The notes under the pieces: model-generated | What the model was told of the DNA's origin: nothing | Database searches by the model: none | The model's input: the letters and a program-made list of their open reading frames with translations, nothing else | Part shown: positions 9,775-17,894 of the stretch, piece by piece | Layout: each line of letters opens with the position of its first letter | How positions within the stretch are numbered: position 1 is the stretch's first letter | Made by a program: the position numbers and the translations under genes | From: RUG14515 sp045117995 | GTDB taxonomy: Bacteria; Bacillota_I; Bacilli_A; RFN20; CAG-826 | Length of the DNA stretch: 64,000 nt | Direction: 5' to 3' | Assembly (NCBI GenBank): GCA_045117995.1 | Contig: JBGUOH010000003.1 | Location: 62,001-126,000 of the forward strand

Positions 9775-11553
9775 ATGTGTGGTATTGTTGGCGCTGTTGG
9801 ATTTATTAGCCCAAAAGACTATGTCTTTAATGGATTAAAGATGCTTGATTACCGTGGATATGATTCCGCGGGTGTCGCATACTTTAATAACGGCATTCAA
9901 ATCTTTAAAGATGTCGGTAGTGTGGAACATCTTTTAACCATTGTTCCTGAAACCATTGATACCAATATCATGATTGGTCATACAAGATGGGCCACTCATG
10001 GTGCGCCTACTAAACTTAATACCCATCCTCACTTATCTTTCCATGAAAAAATCTGTTTAGTGCATAACGGTGTTATTGAAAACTTCAAAGAATTAAGAAG
10101 TTTCTTAACTGGCAAAGGCTATCGTTTCTATGGCGAAACCGATACTGAAATTATCGCTAATTTATTGGAATATTATTACCTTGAAAAAGGTGGAATCATT
10201 GAAGCTATTAAAACAATTATGACATTAGTAAAAGGTAGTTATGCTTTCGCTTTCTTTACAAGCGAAGATAAAAATACCTTATATGTTATTAAGAAAGCTT
10301 CTCCATTAGTCATTGGTTTAGGTGAAGGCTTTAATCTTATTGCCTCTGATGCTTCCCCAATGATTGAACACACGAATAAGTTTATTGAATTAGACGACTT
10401 AGAATTTGGTATTGTCACTAAAGATAAAGTCGCTATCTATAACAAAAAAGGTGAACAAATTAAAAAGAATACCATCTCTAAAGATGTGGAATTAATTTCC
10501 CATGATTTAAAAGGCTATCCTCACTATATGATTAAGGAAATCGAAGAGATCCCTCAAACAGTCAGACGTTTAATGACTAAATACTATGATGATGGTAAAT
10601 ATCAATTCGATCCAAACTTAATCAAAGATTTAGAAGAATCTGACCATATTATCTTTATTGCCTGTGGTACTTCTTATCACGCCGGTTTAGTGGGTGGTCG
10701 TTATTTTGAAAAATACGATAAGTCCACATCGAGATTCATTGCTTCTGAATGGGCCTTTCATCCAACATATCCTGGTAAGAAACCATTCATCATTATGATT
10801 TCTCAATCTGGCGAAACCGCGGACTTAATTCACTGTTTAAAGATTATTAAAGAACATAACTTAAAGAATTTGATAATCACTAATACTGGTGGTTCTACAT
10901 TAGATAGAAACGCCATGTACTCCTTACTACTCTATAGTGGTATTGAAGTATCAGTTGCCTCCACAAAAGCCTATGTCGCTCAAGTGACATTACTCGCAAT
11001 GCTCGCTGCAGCCTTAAGTAATGATAAGAAACTCATTGATGACTTAACTGATTCTTTGGATGTTATCTACGATATCCAAGATCACTATAAGCCACTTATT
11101 ATGAAAGTTGCTGATGAAATCAAAGATAAAAAGAATCTCTTCTATTTAGGTAGAAGCTTTGATTATTTCCTTTCTTTAGAAGCTTCTTTGAAACTTAAAG
11201 AAATTAGTTATATCCATAGTGAAGCTATCCCTGGTGGTGAACTTAAACATGGTCCAATTGCTTTAATTGAAAAAGGTATTCCAGTTATCGTCTTTATTAC
11301 AGATCCAGATACCGCGCCTAGTATGAGAGGCAATATTGAAGAAGTGAAATCTAGAGGTGCGAAAGTTTATACTATCGCTACGAAAAGTTTATCTAGACCA
11401 GAAGATACCATCATGGTGGAAGATTATGCTTATTACTTATCCAGTGTGGCTGTCTCTTCCATTGCATTCTATTTAGCTTATTATGTCGCTTTAGCGAAAG
11501 GCTTAAATGTCGATAAGCCAAGAAACCTCGCTAAGAGTGTGACTGTTGAATAA
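9775..11553 (+). CDS. glmS: Glutamine-fructose-6-phosphate aminotransferase (isomerising)
   Basis: Makes glucosamine-6-phosphate, the entry to peptidoglycan amino sugars. The N-terminal Ntn-hydrolase glutaminase begins MCGIVGAVG, so Cys2 becomes the catalytic N-terminal cysteine. Two SIS isomerase domains follow (IACGTSYHAG, ISQSGETAD, STKAYVAQ, and the second from about residue 440). The end, DKPRNLAKSVTVE, is the normal C-terminus. It is full length at 592 residues. There is no glmS ribozyme-like sequence in the short 38-base upstream gap, so control here is probably at the promoter. Confidence 0.96.
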   Translation: MCGIVGAVGFISPKDYVFNGLKMLDYRGYDSAGVAYFNNGIQIFKDVGSVEHLLTIVPETIDTNIMIGHTRWATHGAPTKLNTHPHLSFHEKICLVHNGVIENFKELRSFLTGKGYRFYGETDTEIIANLLEYYYLEKGGIIEAIKTIMTLVKGSYAFAFFTSEDKNTLYVIKKASPLVIGLGEGFNLIASDASPMIEHTNKFIELDDLEFGIVTKDKVAIYNKKGEQIKKNTISKDVELISHDLKGYPHYMIKEIEEIPQTVRRLMTKYYDDGKYQFDPNLIKDLEESDHIIFIACGTSYHAGLVGGRYFEKYDKSTSRFIASEWAFHPTYPGKKPFIIMISQSGETADLIHCLKIIKEHNLKNLIITNTGGSTLDRNAMYSLLLYSGIEVSVASTKAYVAQVTLLAMLAAALSNDKKLIDDLTDSLDVIYDIQDHYKPLIMKVADEIKDKKNLFYLGRSFDYFLSLEASLKLKEISYIHSEAIPGGELKHGPIALIEKGIPVIVFITDPDTAPSMRGNIEEVKSRGAKVYTIATKSLSRPEDTIMVEDYAYYLSSVAVSSIAFYLAYYVALAKGLNVDKPRNLAKSVTVE

Positions 11554-11566
11554 GGAGGATTAAGTC

Positions 11567-12865
11567 ATGATTAACTTAGAAAAGTATAATGACCAACCAG
11601 AATTTAAAGCCGCATTAAAGGAAATGTTCTCATCCTTAGATGAATCTGTGCTCAACAATCCTAGATATGCTTCTATCTTAAAAAGAATCGTGGAACCAGA
11701 TAGAATCTTAACATTTGACATCAAATGGAAAGATGACCAAGGCAATGTTCGTATGAACAAAGGCTATCGTGTGCAATATAATAACGTAAACGGTGTTTAT
11801 AAAGGTGGTCTTAGATTCCATCCAACAGTCAATGTTTCAATTTTAAAATTATTAGGTTTTGAACAAATCTTTAAAAACTACTTAACCACTTTACCAATGG
11901 GTGGCGCGAAAGGTGGTAGTGACTTTGATCCAAAAGGTAAAAGCGACGCTGAAGTCATTAGATTCTGCGAAGCCTTTATGAAAGAACTCTATCCATATAT
12001 TGGTGTTGATAAAGATGTCCCTGCGGGCGATATCGGTGTGGGCGCTAGAGAGATTAGAGCCATGTATGAAGCCTATAAGAAATATTCTGGTAAATCAGAT
12101 TGTTCCTTAACTGGTAAACCATTAGATTTAGGTGGTTCTTTATGTAGAACTGAAGCCACAGGCTTCGGTGTGACTTACTTTGCCTTAGAAGCCCTTAAAG
12201 CTTATAAAGGTACTGATTTAAAAGGTAAAAAGGTTATCGTTTCCGGTAGTGGTAACGTCGCTCTTTACTGCTTAAAGAAGGTCACTGAATTAGGTGGCAA
12301 AGTCATCGCGATGAACGATAGTAGCAATGCGATTTACGTCCCTAATGGCATCGACTTTGAAACCATGAGAGCCTTAAAAGAAGATAGACGTGGCAGAATT
12401 AAAGAATATAAAGACCTCGTTAAGGATAAAGTGGAAGTGATGAATTCCAAAGATATCTGGGGTGTTAAATGTGATGTTGCCTTCCCATGCGCAACACAAT
12501 TCGAATTAGATGAAAATGATGCGGACAAATTAATCGCTAATGGATGTATCGGCGTCTTTGAAGGTGCAAATATGCCATGTACATTAGAAGCGGCGATGAA
12601 ATTCATTAACAACAAGATCATCTATTCTCCAGGTAAAGCCAGTAACGCTGGTGGTGTTGCGGTTTCAGGTTTAGAAATCGAACAAAACAAAAAAGGCGAA
12701 AAGTGGTCCTTTGAAGAAGTGGACAATAGATTAAAAGACATCATGGCCACAATCTTTAGAAACTGCTATAAGACTGCGAAAGACTTAAACGATGAATATA
12801 ACCTTATTAAAGGCGCAAACAATTATGCATTTATCGGTATCGCAGAAAAGATGCTAAAAAGATAA
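11567..12865 (+). CDS. gdhA: Glutamate dehydrogenase (probably NADP-dependent, hexameric)
   Basis: Reductive amination of 2-oxoglutarate by ammonia, or the reverse. At 432 residues it matches the hexameric 50-kDa class. It shows GGLRFHPTVN, the catalytic-lysine block LPMGGAKGGSDFDPKGKSD, and the Rossmann segment KVIVSGSGNVALYC. The coenzyme assignment rests on overall similarity to biosynthetic enzymes and is inference. A strong AAGGAGG site precedes the ATG. With glnN in the same cluster, ammonia can be assimilated to glutamate and glutamine without glutamate synthase, which is not seen in the window. Confidence 0.95.
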   Translation: MINLEKYNDQPEFKAALKEMFSSLDESVLNNPRYASILKRIVEPDRILTFDIKWKDDQGNVRMNKGYRVQYNNVNGVYKGGLRFHPTVNVSILKLLGFEQIFKNYLTTLPMGGAKGGSDFDPKGKSDAEVIRFCEAFMKELYPYIGVDKDVPAGDIGVGAREIRAMYEAYKKYSGKSDCSLTGKPLDLGGSLCRTEATGFGVTYFALEALKAYKGTDLKGKKVIVSGSGNVALYCLKKVTELGGKVIAMNDSSNAIYVPNGIDFETMRALKEDRRGRIKEYKDLVKDKVEVMNSKDIWGVKCDVAFPCATQFELDENDADKLIANGCIGVFEGANMPCTLEAAMKFINNKIIYSPGKASNAGGVAVSGLEIEQNKKGEKWSFEEVDNRLKDIMATIFRNCYKTAKDLNDEYNLIKGANNYAFIGIAEKMLKR

Positions 12866-12873
12866 CAAATAAG

Positions 12874-12897
12874 AGCCCACTTAACCGTGGGTTTTTG
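12874..12897 (+). terminator. Rho-independent terminator after gdhA
   Basis: The stem CCCAC (12876-12880) pairs with GTGGG (12887-12891), extended weakly at its base, with the loop TTAACC and a following T-run. It ends the nitrogen/amidation cluster. Confidence 0.8.
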
Positions 12898-12910
12898 TTT
12901 GAATTCAAAA

Positions 12911-12978
12911 TGTCACAAAATTATACATTAATGTATAAAAAACATATGTCACTAATATTGTAAATATTTCGATAAAAT
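12911..12978 (+). promoter_or_regulatory. abiE promoter with palindromic operators
   Basis: A perfect 18-base palindrome TTATACATTAATGTATAA occupies 12921-12938. The second inverted repeat AATATT-GTA-AATATT lies at 12954-12968. The hexamer TGTCAC appears at 12911-12916 and 12947-12952. A -10-like TAAAAT (12973-12978) stands 14 bases before the ATG, so the leader would be short. AbiEi-type antitoxins are known to repress their own promoter by binding inverted repeats, so these are the expected operators (inference). Confidence 0.6.
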
Positions 12979-12992
12979 GATAAAATTAAAGC

Positions 12993-13622
12993 ATGGATAT
13001 CATCGATTACTTAAAAGAAATTTATGGTTATGCAACTCCTATCTTTCTAAAAGACATCAGGATTGGTCGTAAGAGCAAAACTGCTATTAGAAAAGAACTT
13101 TCTCGTGCGGTTGCGGATAATAGAATCATCCGTCGTTCGCCAGGTGTTTATTATTTTAAAGAAGATAAAGAATTAGCTGACGAACTATCTTTCACAGAAA
13201 TCGTAATAAAAAAATATATTAAAGATGACTATGGAATAAGTGGCCTCAATCTTAATATTTTCGGATATTTTTCAGGCCAAACATTTTTAAATCAAATCGG
13301 GATTTCACAGCAAGTACCCGCTGTTTTGGAAGTTACTACAAACAACACATCCTGCAAAAGAATCTATCATAGTGGAAAATACCGTTGCCTTTTAAGAAAA
13401 GGAAGAACTCACATAGATCGCTTTAACTGTAAAGCATTACAATTCTTCGATATGTTGTCTGGATGGCTAACCGATGAAGAAATAAAAGAAAACAAAGATT
13501 TATTGTTTAGGTATATTAGTAAAAACCTTACCAAAAACGATTTTCAGAAAAACATTCAATTTTATAGCAATAGAGTTATGAAAATTCTTGTTGAGGAGGG
13601 TTTGATTAATGCGTTTAGATAA
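12993..13622 (+). CDS. AbiEi-like antitoxin/transcriptional regulator of a type IV toxin-antitoxin pair
   Basis: A 209-residue protein. The N-terminal winged-helix segment (MDIIDYLKEIYGYATPIFLK to about residue 60, including KSKTAIRKELSRAVADNRII and SPGVYYF) resembles AbiEi/DUF6088 antitoxins, which both repress the operon and counteract the partner. The C-terminal part (about 70-209) has the matching length but no motif I can name. The toxin gene overlaps its end by 14 bases, and that gene's ribosome-binding site (GAGGAGGG) lies inside this reading frame, so translation is probably coupled. Upstream palindromes fit autoregulation. Confidence 0.78.
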   Translation: MDIIDYLKEIYGYATPIFLKDIRIGRKSKTAIRKELSRAVADNRIIRRSPGVYYFKEDKELADELSFTEIVIKKYIKDDYGISGLNLNIFGYFSGQTFLNQIGISQQVPAVLEVTTNNTSCKRIYHSGKYRCLLRKGRTHIDRFNCKALQFFDMLSGWLTDEEIKENKDLLFRYISKNLTKNDFQKNIQFYSNRVMKILVEEGLINAFR

Positions 13623-14646
13623 TAGCAAAAAAGATTTTGCATCAGCGGTCCGTAATACTGCCATATCCGCTGATATTTTAGATGAATACGTCGAAAAAGA
13701 TTATTGGCTATTTTTAATATTGAAACAAATTTTCAAGAATGACAAACGCGGATATGTATTCAAAGGCGGAACGTCACTTTCTAAATGCTACCACCTTATT
13801 AATCGTTTCTCTGAAGACATAGACATTTCATATTCTTCCCCATTTGGAGAAGTTAACAGTGGTGAAATAAAAAGAAAGTTCAAAGGGATAACCGATGCGA
13901 TTAAAGCGGTTGGCTTAGAAATAGTTAATACGGACAAGCTTAGATGGAACCGTTATTTCAACCAATTTCAATGTCCTTATAATAGTTTTTTCTCGGGTAC
14001 CAATATAGAGAAAAAAGTGGTGATAGAATTAGCCGCTCAAACTCCATCTTTTCCAAGTGAAGAGAAGATCTTCTCTAGTTTTATCGGAGATTACTTCGAA
14101 TCAATTGGCCGCCATGATTTGGTTGAACAATATGAATTGGCGCCATTTAATTTGCAAGTTCAAACATTAGAAAGAACCCTCGTGGATAAGACATTTGCGA
14201 TTTGCGATTACTACATTGATGATAAATGTGAAAACCATTCACGTCATTTATATGACATTAGTAAATTGCTAACTAAGGTCAACTTAAATCAAAAACTCGC
14301 TGACTTGTTTAAAGAAGTAAGGAGTTATAGAAATAAGATTAGCGTCTGCAGATCCGCCAGAGACGGAATGAAACTTAATCAACTGATTGACGCAATTATA
14401 AAAAATGAATCGTTCAAAAAGGATTACGAAACAAAGACTGAGATTTTGTTGTATGAGAACTATCCATATGAGACGTGCAAGGAATCGTTAATAAAATTAA
14501 AAGACTTTCTAAAAGAAAATGAAACATATCTAGAGCAAAAAGAAGAAGCAAACCTTATTAATCCTGCATTAGATGAATTAGAGAACAATAAAACCGTTGA
14601 TGGTGAAGCAGCGCTAGAAGAATTAAAAGATAAATACGATAAATAA
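13609..14646 (+). CDS. AbiEii/AbiGii-family nucleotidyltransferase toxin
   Basis: A 345-residue nucleotidyltransferase-fold protein with the family motifs: FKGGTSLSKCYHLINRFSEDIDISY (residues about 47-70; GGTSLSK followed by the metal-binding DID), VVIELAAQ, TLERTLVDKTFAICDYY, and SRHLYDISKLL. In known AbiE systems this protein is the growth-inhibiting toxin, and the pair can act in phage abortive infection. The start overlaps the antitoxin end and has a strong GAGGAGGG site. The C-terminal 50 residues are charged and Glu/Lys rich. The pair sits alone between a terminator and the glmM operon, as an acquired defence module would. Confidence 0.85.
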   Translation: MRLDNSKKDFASAVRNTAISADILDEYVEKDYWLFLILKQIFKNDKRGYVFKGGTSLSKCYHLINRFSEDIDISYSSPFGEVNSGEIKRKFKGITDAIKAVGLEIVNTDKLRWNRYFNQFQCPYNSFFSGTNIEKKVVIELAAQTPSFPSEEKIFSSFIGDYFESIGRHDLVEQYELAPFNLQVQTLERTLVDKTFAICDYYIDDKCENHSRHLYDISKLLTKVNLNQKLADLFKEVRSYRNKISVCRSARDGMKLNQLIDAIIKNESFKKDYETKTEILLYENYPYETCKESLIKLKDFLKENETYLEQKEEANLINPALDELENNKTVDGEAALEELKDKYDK

Positions 14647-14667
14647 TTAAGTTTCATTTAAGCTCCA

Positions 14668-14818
14668 ACGTAAACAAACAATTACGTAAAGAAAAATAAT
14701 TTATATAATTATTAATAAGGATATATATTCTTATAACAAAGTTATAATACTCTCTTATAAACAATCAAGTAAACAAAACTTTACACTTTTTAATTGTAAT
14801 TTACATTTAACATGTTAA
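14668..14818 (+). promoter_or_regulatory. Promoter region with several palindromes before the HTH-GlmM fusion gene
   Basis: The 205-base gap 14647-14851 holds three perfect palindromes: TTACGTAA (14682-14689), TTATAAC-AAA-GTTATAA (14731-14747) and TTAACATGTTAA (14807-14818). ACGTAAA is also repeated directly at 14668 and 14684. A TATAAT (14743-14748) overlaps the second palindrome. AAGGGAG (14834-14840) is the ribosome-binding site. The palindromes could be operators for the helix-turn-helix domain encoded just downstream (inference). No terminator for abiEii is seen. Confidence 0.45.
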
Positions 14819-14851
14819 TCTATTGTCACATGCAAGGGAGCCATACATAAT

Positions 14852-16495
14852 ATGACAATTGGTGAAAAAATTGTTCACCTTAGAATTGCTAACAACATTT
14901 CTCAGGAAGAACTAGCGAAAGCTTTAAAAACATCCAGACAATCCCTATCTAAATGGGAAAATAATGACACACTTCCTCCTTTAAACACTATTAAGGATTT
15001 ATGTGTGTTATTCAAAATTACCGCTGATGAATTAATTGACGATAACATCGTTATCCATCGTGGTAAGAAAGTCGAACTTCCAAGTGAAAACGTCAAAACC
15101 AAATATTTTGGTACTGATGGTTTCAGAGGCGAAGCTAATGAATTATTGAATTCAGATAAAGCCTATAAGATTGGTAGATTCCTCGGTTGGTTCTACTCTA
15201 ATCCTAAATACAATATGCAAAAACCAGGCTATAGACCAAAGATTGTTATTGGTAAAGATACCAGAAGATCTTCCTATATGCTTGAATACGCAGTGGCCGC
15301 TGGTGCAGCATCATCTGGCGCGGACGTAGAATTACTCCACGTTACAACCACTCCATCAGTCTCTTACATTGTAAGACAAGACTGCTTTGACTGTGGCGTC
15401 ATGATTACTGCTTCTCATAACCCATTCTATGATAATGGCATTAAAGTCATTAACGGTAATGGTGAAAAGCTTGAAGATGGTGTTGCTTATCTCGCCGAAG
15501 CCTATTTAGATGGTGATTTCAAAACATTAGGCCTAGAAGATGGTGAAACAGATTTACCATTCGCCAAACGTGGTGATATCGGCACAATTAATGACTACTC
15601 TTCAGGTAGAAATAGATACATTGGTTACTTAATTTCTTTAGCCAAACACTCCATGAAGAAACTTAGAATCGGTTTAGATACCGCGAATGGTGCTTCTTGG
15701 ATGATTGCTAAGAGTGTTTTCGAAGCCTTAGGCGCTCAAGTCTACATTATTAATAACCGTCCAGATGGTTTAAACATCAATGTTGATGCTGGTAGCACAC
15801 ACATTGAAAAATTCTGTAAGTTTGTTAAAGAAGAAAAACTCGATGTTGGTTTTGCCTTCGATGGTGACGCTGATAGATGTATTGCCGTTGATGAAAATGG
15901 TAAAGAAGTCGACGGTGATAAAATCATGTACTTATTAGCCAACAAACTTAAGAGTGAAGGTTCTCTTGATAACGACACAGTCGTTGCCACAATCATGTCC
16001 AACAGCGGTCTTGAAAAAGCCCTTAAAGGTATTGGCTGTAAGATGATTAGAACTAAAGTTGGTGATAGATTCGTCTTTGAAAAAATGATGAGTGATGGTT
16101 ACACACTCGGTGGTGAACAATCAGGTCATATCATCATTAGAAAATATGCCACTACAGGTGATGGTGTTTTAACGGCAATTATGGTTGCTGAAGAAATGCT
16201 TGAAAGAAAAGATTCTTTATCCAAATTAGTGGCCCCAGTTAAGTTATTACCACAAAAAACAAAGAACGTCAGAGTTACCGATAAGAGCGCGGCTGTTGAA
16301 GATGATGCTGTTAAAGCTAAATTCGACGAAGTGAATAAAGAAATCGGTGATAACGGTAGAGCGTTATTAAGACAATCCGGTACTGAACCAGTCATCCGTA
16401 TTATGGTGGAATATCCAACATTGCAAGGTTGTGATGAATATATCGAAAAGATCTATAACGTTGTGAAGAAAAGAGGCTTTGTCATCGATGAATAA
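14852..16495 (+). CDS. glmM: Fusion of a Cro/CI-type HTH domain with phosphoglucosamine mutase
   Basis: 547 residues. Residues 1-62 are an Xre/HTH_3 DNA-binding domain (ISQEELAKALKTSRQSLSKW, then the D/E-rich end of helix 5). From about residue 83 (KYFGTDGFRGE) a complete phosphoglucosamine mutase follows: phosphoserine loop with Ser188 in ITASHNP, metal loop DGDADR (337-342), sugar loop GGEQSGH, and phosphate-binding RQSGTEPVIRIM. The enzyme converts GlcN-6-P to GlcN-1-P for UDP-GlcNAc. No in-frame ATG, GTG or TTG lies just before the enzyme part, so the fusion is not a mis-called start. It is a likely dual enzyme and regulator (inference). GlmM alone is about 450 residues; here it has 465. 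Confidence 0.9.
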   Translation: MTIGEKIVHLRIANNISQEELAKALKTSRQSLSKWENNDTLPPLNTIKDLCVLFKITADELIDDNIVIHRGKKVELPSENVKTKYFGTDGFRGEANELLNSDKAYKIGRFLGWFYSNPKYNMQKPGYRPKIVIGKDTRRSSYMLEYAVAAGAASSGADVELLHVTTTPSVSYIVRQDCFDCGVMITASHNPFYDNGIKVINGNGEKLEDGVAYLAEAYLDGDFKTLGLEDGETDLPFAKRGDIGTINDYSSGRNRYIGYLISLAKHSMKKLRIGLDTANGASWMIAKSVFEALGAQVYIINNRPDGLNINVDAGSTHIEKFCKFVKEEKLDVGFAFDGDADRCIAVDENGKEVDGDKIMYLLANKLKSEGSLDNDTVVATIMSNSGLEKALKGIGCKMIRTKVGDRFVFEKMMSDGYTLGGEQSGHIIIRKYATTGDGVLTAIMVAEEMLERKDSLSKLVAPVKLLPQKTKNVRVTDKSAAVEDDAVKAKFDEVNKEIGDNGRALLRQSGTEPVIRIMVEYPTLQGCDEYIEKIYNVVKKRGFVIDE

Positions 16496-17162
16496 GAAAG
16501 CTGTCTTAACTAAAGATTTATTTAACATCGAAGAACCATCTTTCATGAAAGAGTTCTTTGATCAATATGAATACCCATGGGAAATGCTCCCACACATTAA
16601 AGAATTAATCGCTAAATGTTTAGAAATGGGTATTCCAGGATACACTCTTCTAAAAGAAGGTGTCCTCGTTGGTGAGAATGTGAAAATCGCTGAAACAGCG
16701 ACCATCATTCCTCCTGCTATCATTGGTAGTAATACCGAAGTGAGACCAGGCGCCTACATTAGAGGTAATCTCATCTGTGGTGATAACTGTGTCTTAGGTA
16801 ATTCTTGCGAATTTAAAAACGCGATTCTCTTATATCACGTGCAAGTTCCACATTATTCCTACGTTGGTGATTCCGTTTTAGGTAATTACGCTCATATGGG
16901 TGCAGGTAGTATCTGCTCTAACTTAAAGAGTGATGGTAAGAACATCGTTATCCATGGCGAAAAGGACTATGAAACTGGTTTAAGAAAAATAGGCGCTATC
17001 TTAGGTGACTATGCTGATATTGGTTGTCAATCAGTCTTAAACCCAGGAACAGTCATTGGTCAACACTCTCAAGTTTATCCATTAAGCATGGTGAGAGGCG
17101 TTGTCCCAGAAAATAGCATTTATAAAGCAAAAGATAATATTGTTGTCAAAGAAAAGAGGTAG
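16488..17162 (+). CDS. Left-handed beta-helix (hexapeptide-repeat) protein, GlmU C-terminal-like
   Basis: A 224-residue protein. A helical N-terminal segment (about 1-60) precedes hexapeptide repeats (VGENVKIAETATIIPPAIIG to VIGQHSQVYP), the fold of the acetyltransferase half of GlmU and of nucleotidyltransferase tails. The uridyltransferase domain of GlmU is absent. I chose ATG 16488, which overlaps the glmM stop and has AGAGG upstream, over an in-frame TTG at 16479. Its place between GlmM and NagB suggests it acts on an amino-sugar phosphate, for example acetylating GlcN-1-P. That role is inference; it could also be a regulatory or other acyltransferase. Confidence 0.75.
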   Translation: MNKKAVLTKDLFNIEEPSFMKEFFDQYEYPWEMLPHIKELIAKCLEMGIPGYTLLKEGVLVGENVKIAETATIIPPAIIGSNTEVRPGAYIRGNLICGDNCVLGNSCEFKNAILLYHVQVPHYSYVGDSVLGNYAHMGAGSICSNLKSDGKNIVIHGEKDYETGLRKIGAILGDYADIGCQSVLNPGTVIGQHSQVYPLSMVRGVVPENSIYKAKDNIVVKEKR

Positions 17163-17171
17163 TCGAAAATT

Positions 17172-17894
17172 ATGAAAGTTGTCGTTGGCAGTAATGAAGA
17201 AATCAGCAAATTAATCGCTGAAGAGTTTATCAAGCAAGTACAAGCTAAACCAAACAGTGTTTTAGGCTTAGCCACAGGTACATCCCCAATTGAAGTTTAT
17301 GCGAACATGATTAAGGCTTGTAAAGAAGGCCGTGTATCATTCAAAGATGTCGCGACATTCAATCTCGATGAATACATCGGATTAGAAGGTACACATGATC
17401 AATCATATCGTTACTTCATGAACAAATACTTATTCGATGGTTTAGATATCGATAAAGCGCGTACACACGTCCTTAAAGGCGTTGGTGATTATTTAGCTTA
17501 TGCTAATCAATACGACGCGGAAATCGCCTCTTTTGGTGGCATTGATCTCCAAATCTTAGGTATTGGTAGTGATGGCCATATCGCATTTAATGAACCAGGT
17601 ACTCCATTTGATTCCTTAACCCATGTCGCAGAATTAACCGAACAAACAATTAGAGATAACTCTAGATTATTCAATGATATCTCTGAAGTTCCAACTAAAG
17701 CGGTCACTATGGGCTTAAAGAGCATTATGAACGCTAGAAAGATTGTTCTTATCGCTACGGGTAAAAACAAAGCGCAAGCGATCTATAACTTATTAAAAGG
17801 TCCAATGACTGAAGAAGTTCCTTGCTCCATCCTTCAAAAACATCCAGATTGCACAATCTATGTGGATGAAGATGCTTATAGCATGGTGAAATAG
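17172..17894 (+). CDS. nagB: Glucosamine-6-phosphate deaminase
   Basis: Converts glucosamine-6-phosphate to fructose-6-phosphate and ammonia, opposite in direction to GlmS. The 240-residue protein has the family blocks LGLATGTSPIEVYANM, the catalytic region FNLDEYIGL, LGIGSDGHIAFNEPGT (with the ring-opening histidine) and TMGLKSIMNARKI. Third gene of the amino-sugar operon, 9 bases after the hexapeptide protein with AAAGAGG upstream. It lets the cell drain the same pool that GlmM uses. Its stop abuts the end of the opposite-strand gene, with no terminator between them. Confidence 0.96.
   Translation: MKVVVGSNEEISKLIAEEFIKQVQAKPNSVLGLATGTSPIEVYANMIKACKEGRVSFKDVATFNLDEYIGLEGTHDQSYRYFMNKYLFDGLDIDKARTHVLKGVGDYLAYANQYDAEIASFGGIDLQILGIGSDGHIAFNEPGTPFDSLTHVAELTEQTIRDNSRLFNDISEVPTKAVTMGLKSIMNARKIVLIATGKNKAQAIYNLLKGPMTEEVPCSILQKHPDCTIYVDEDAYSMVK

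Noticed and set aside
12993..14646. AbiE genes as part of a prophage or transposon
   Set aside because: No integrase, transposase, terminal repeats or attachment-site duplication was seen around them.
16479..16487. TTG start for the hexapeptide-repeat protein
   Set aside because: ATG 16488 is three codons later, overlaps the glmM stop and has AGAGG at a suitable distance.
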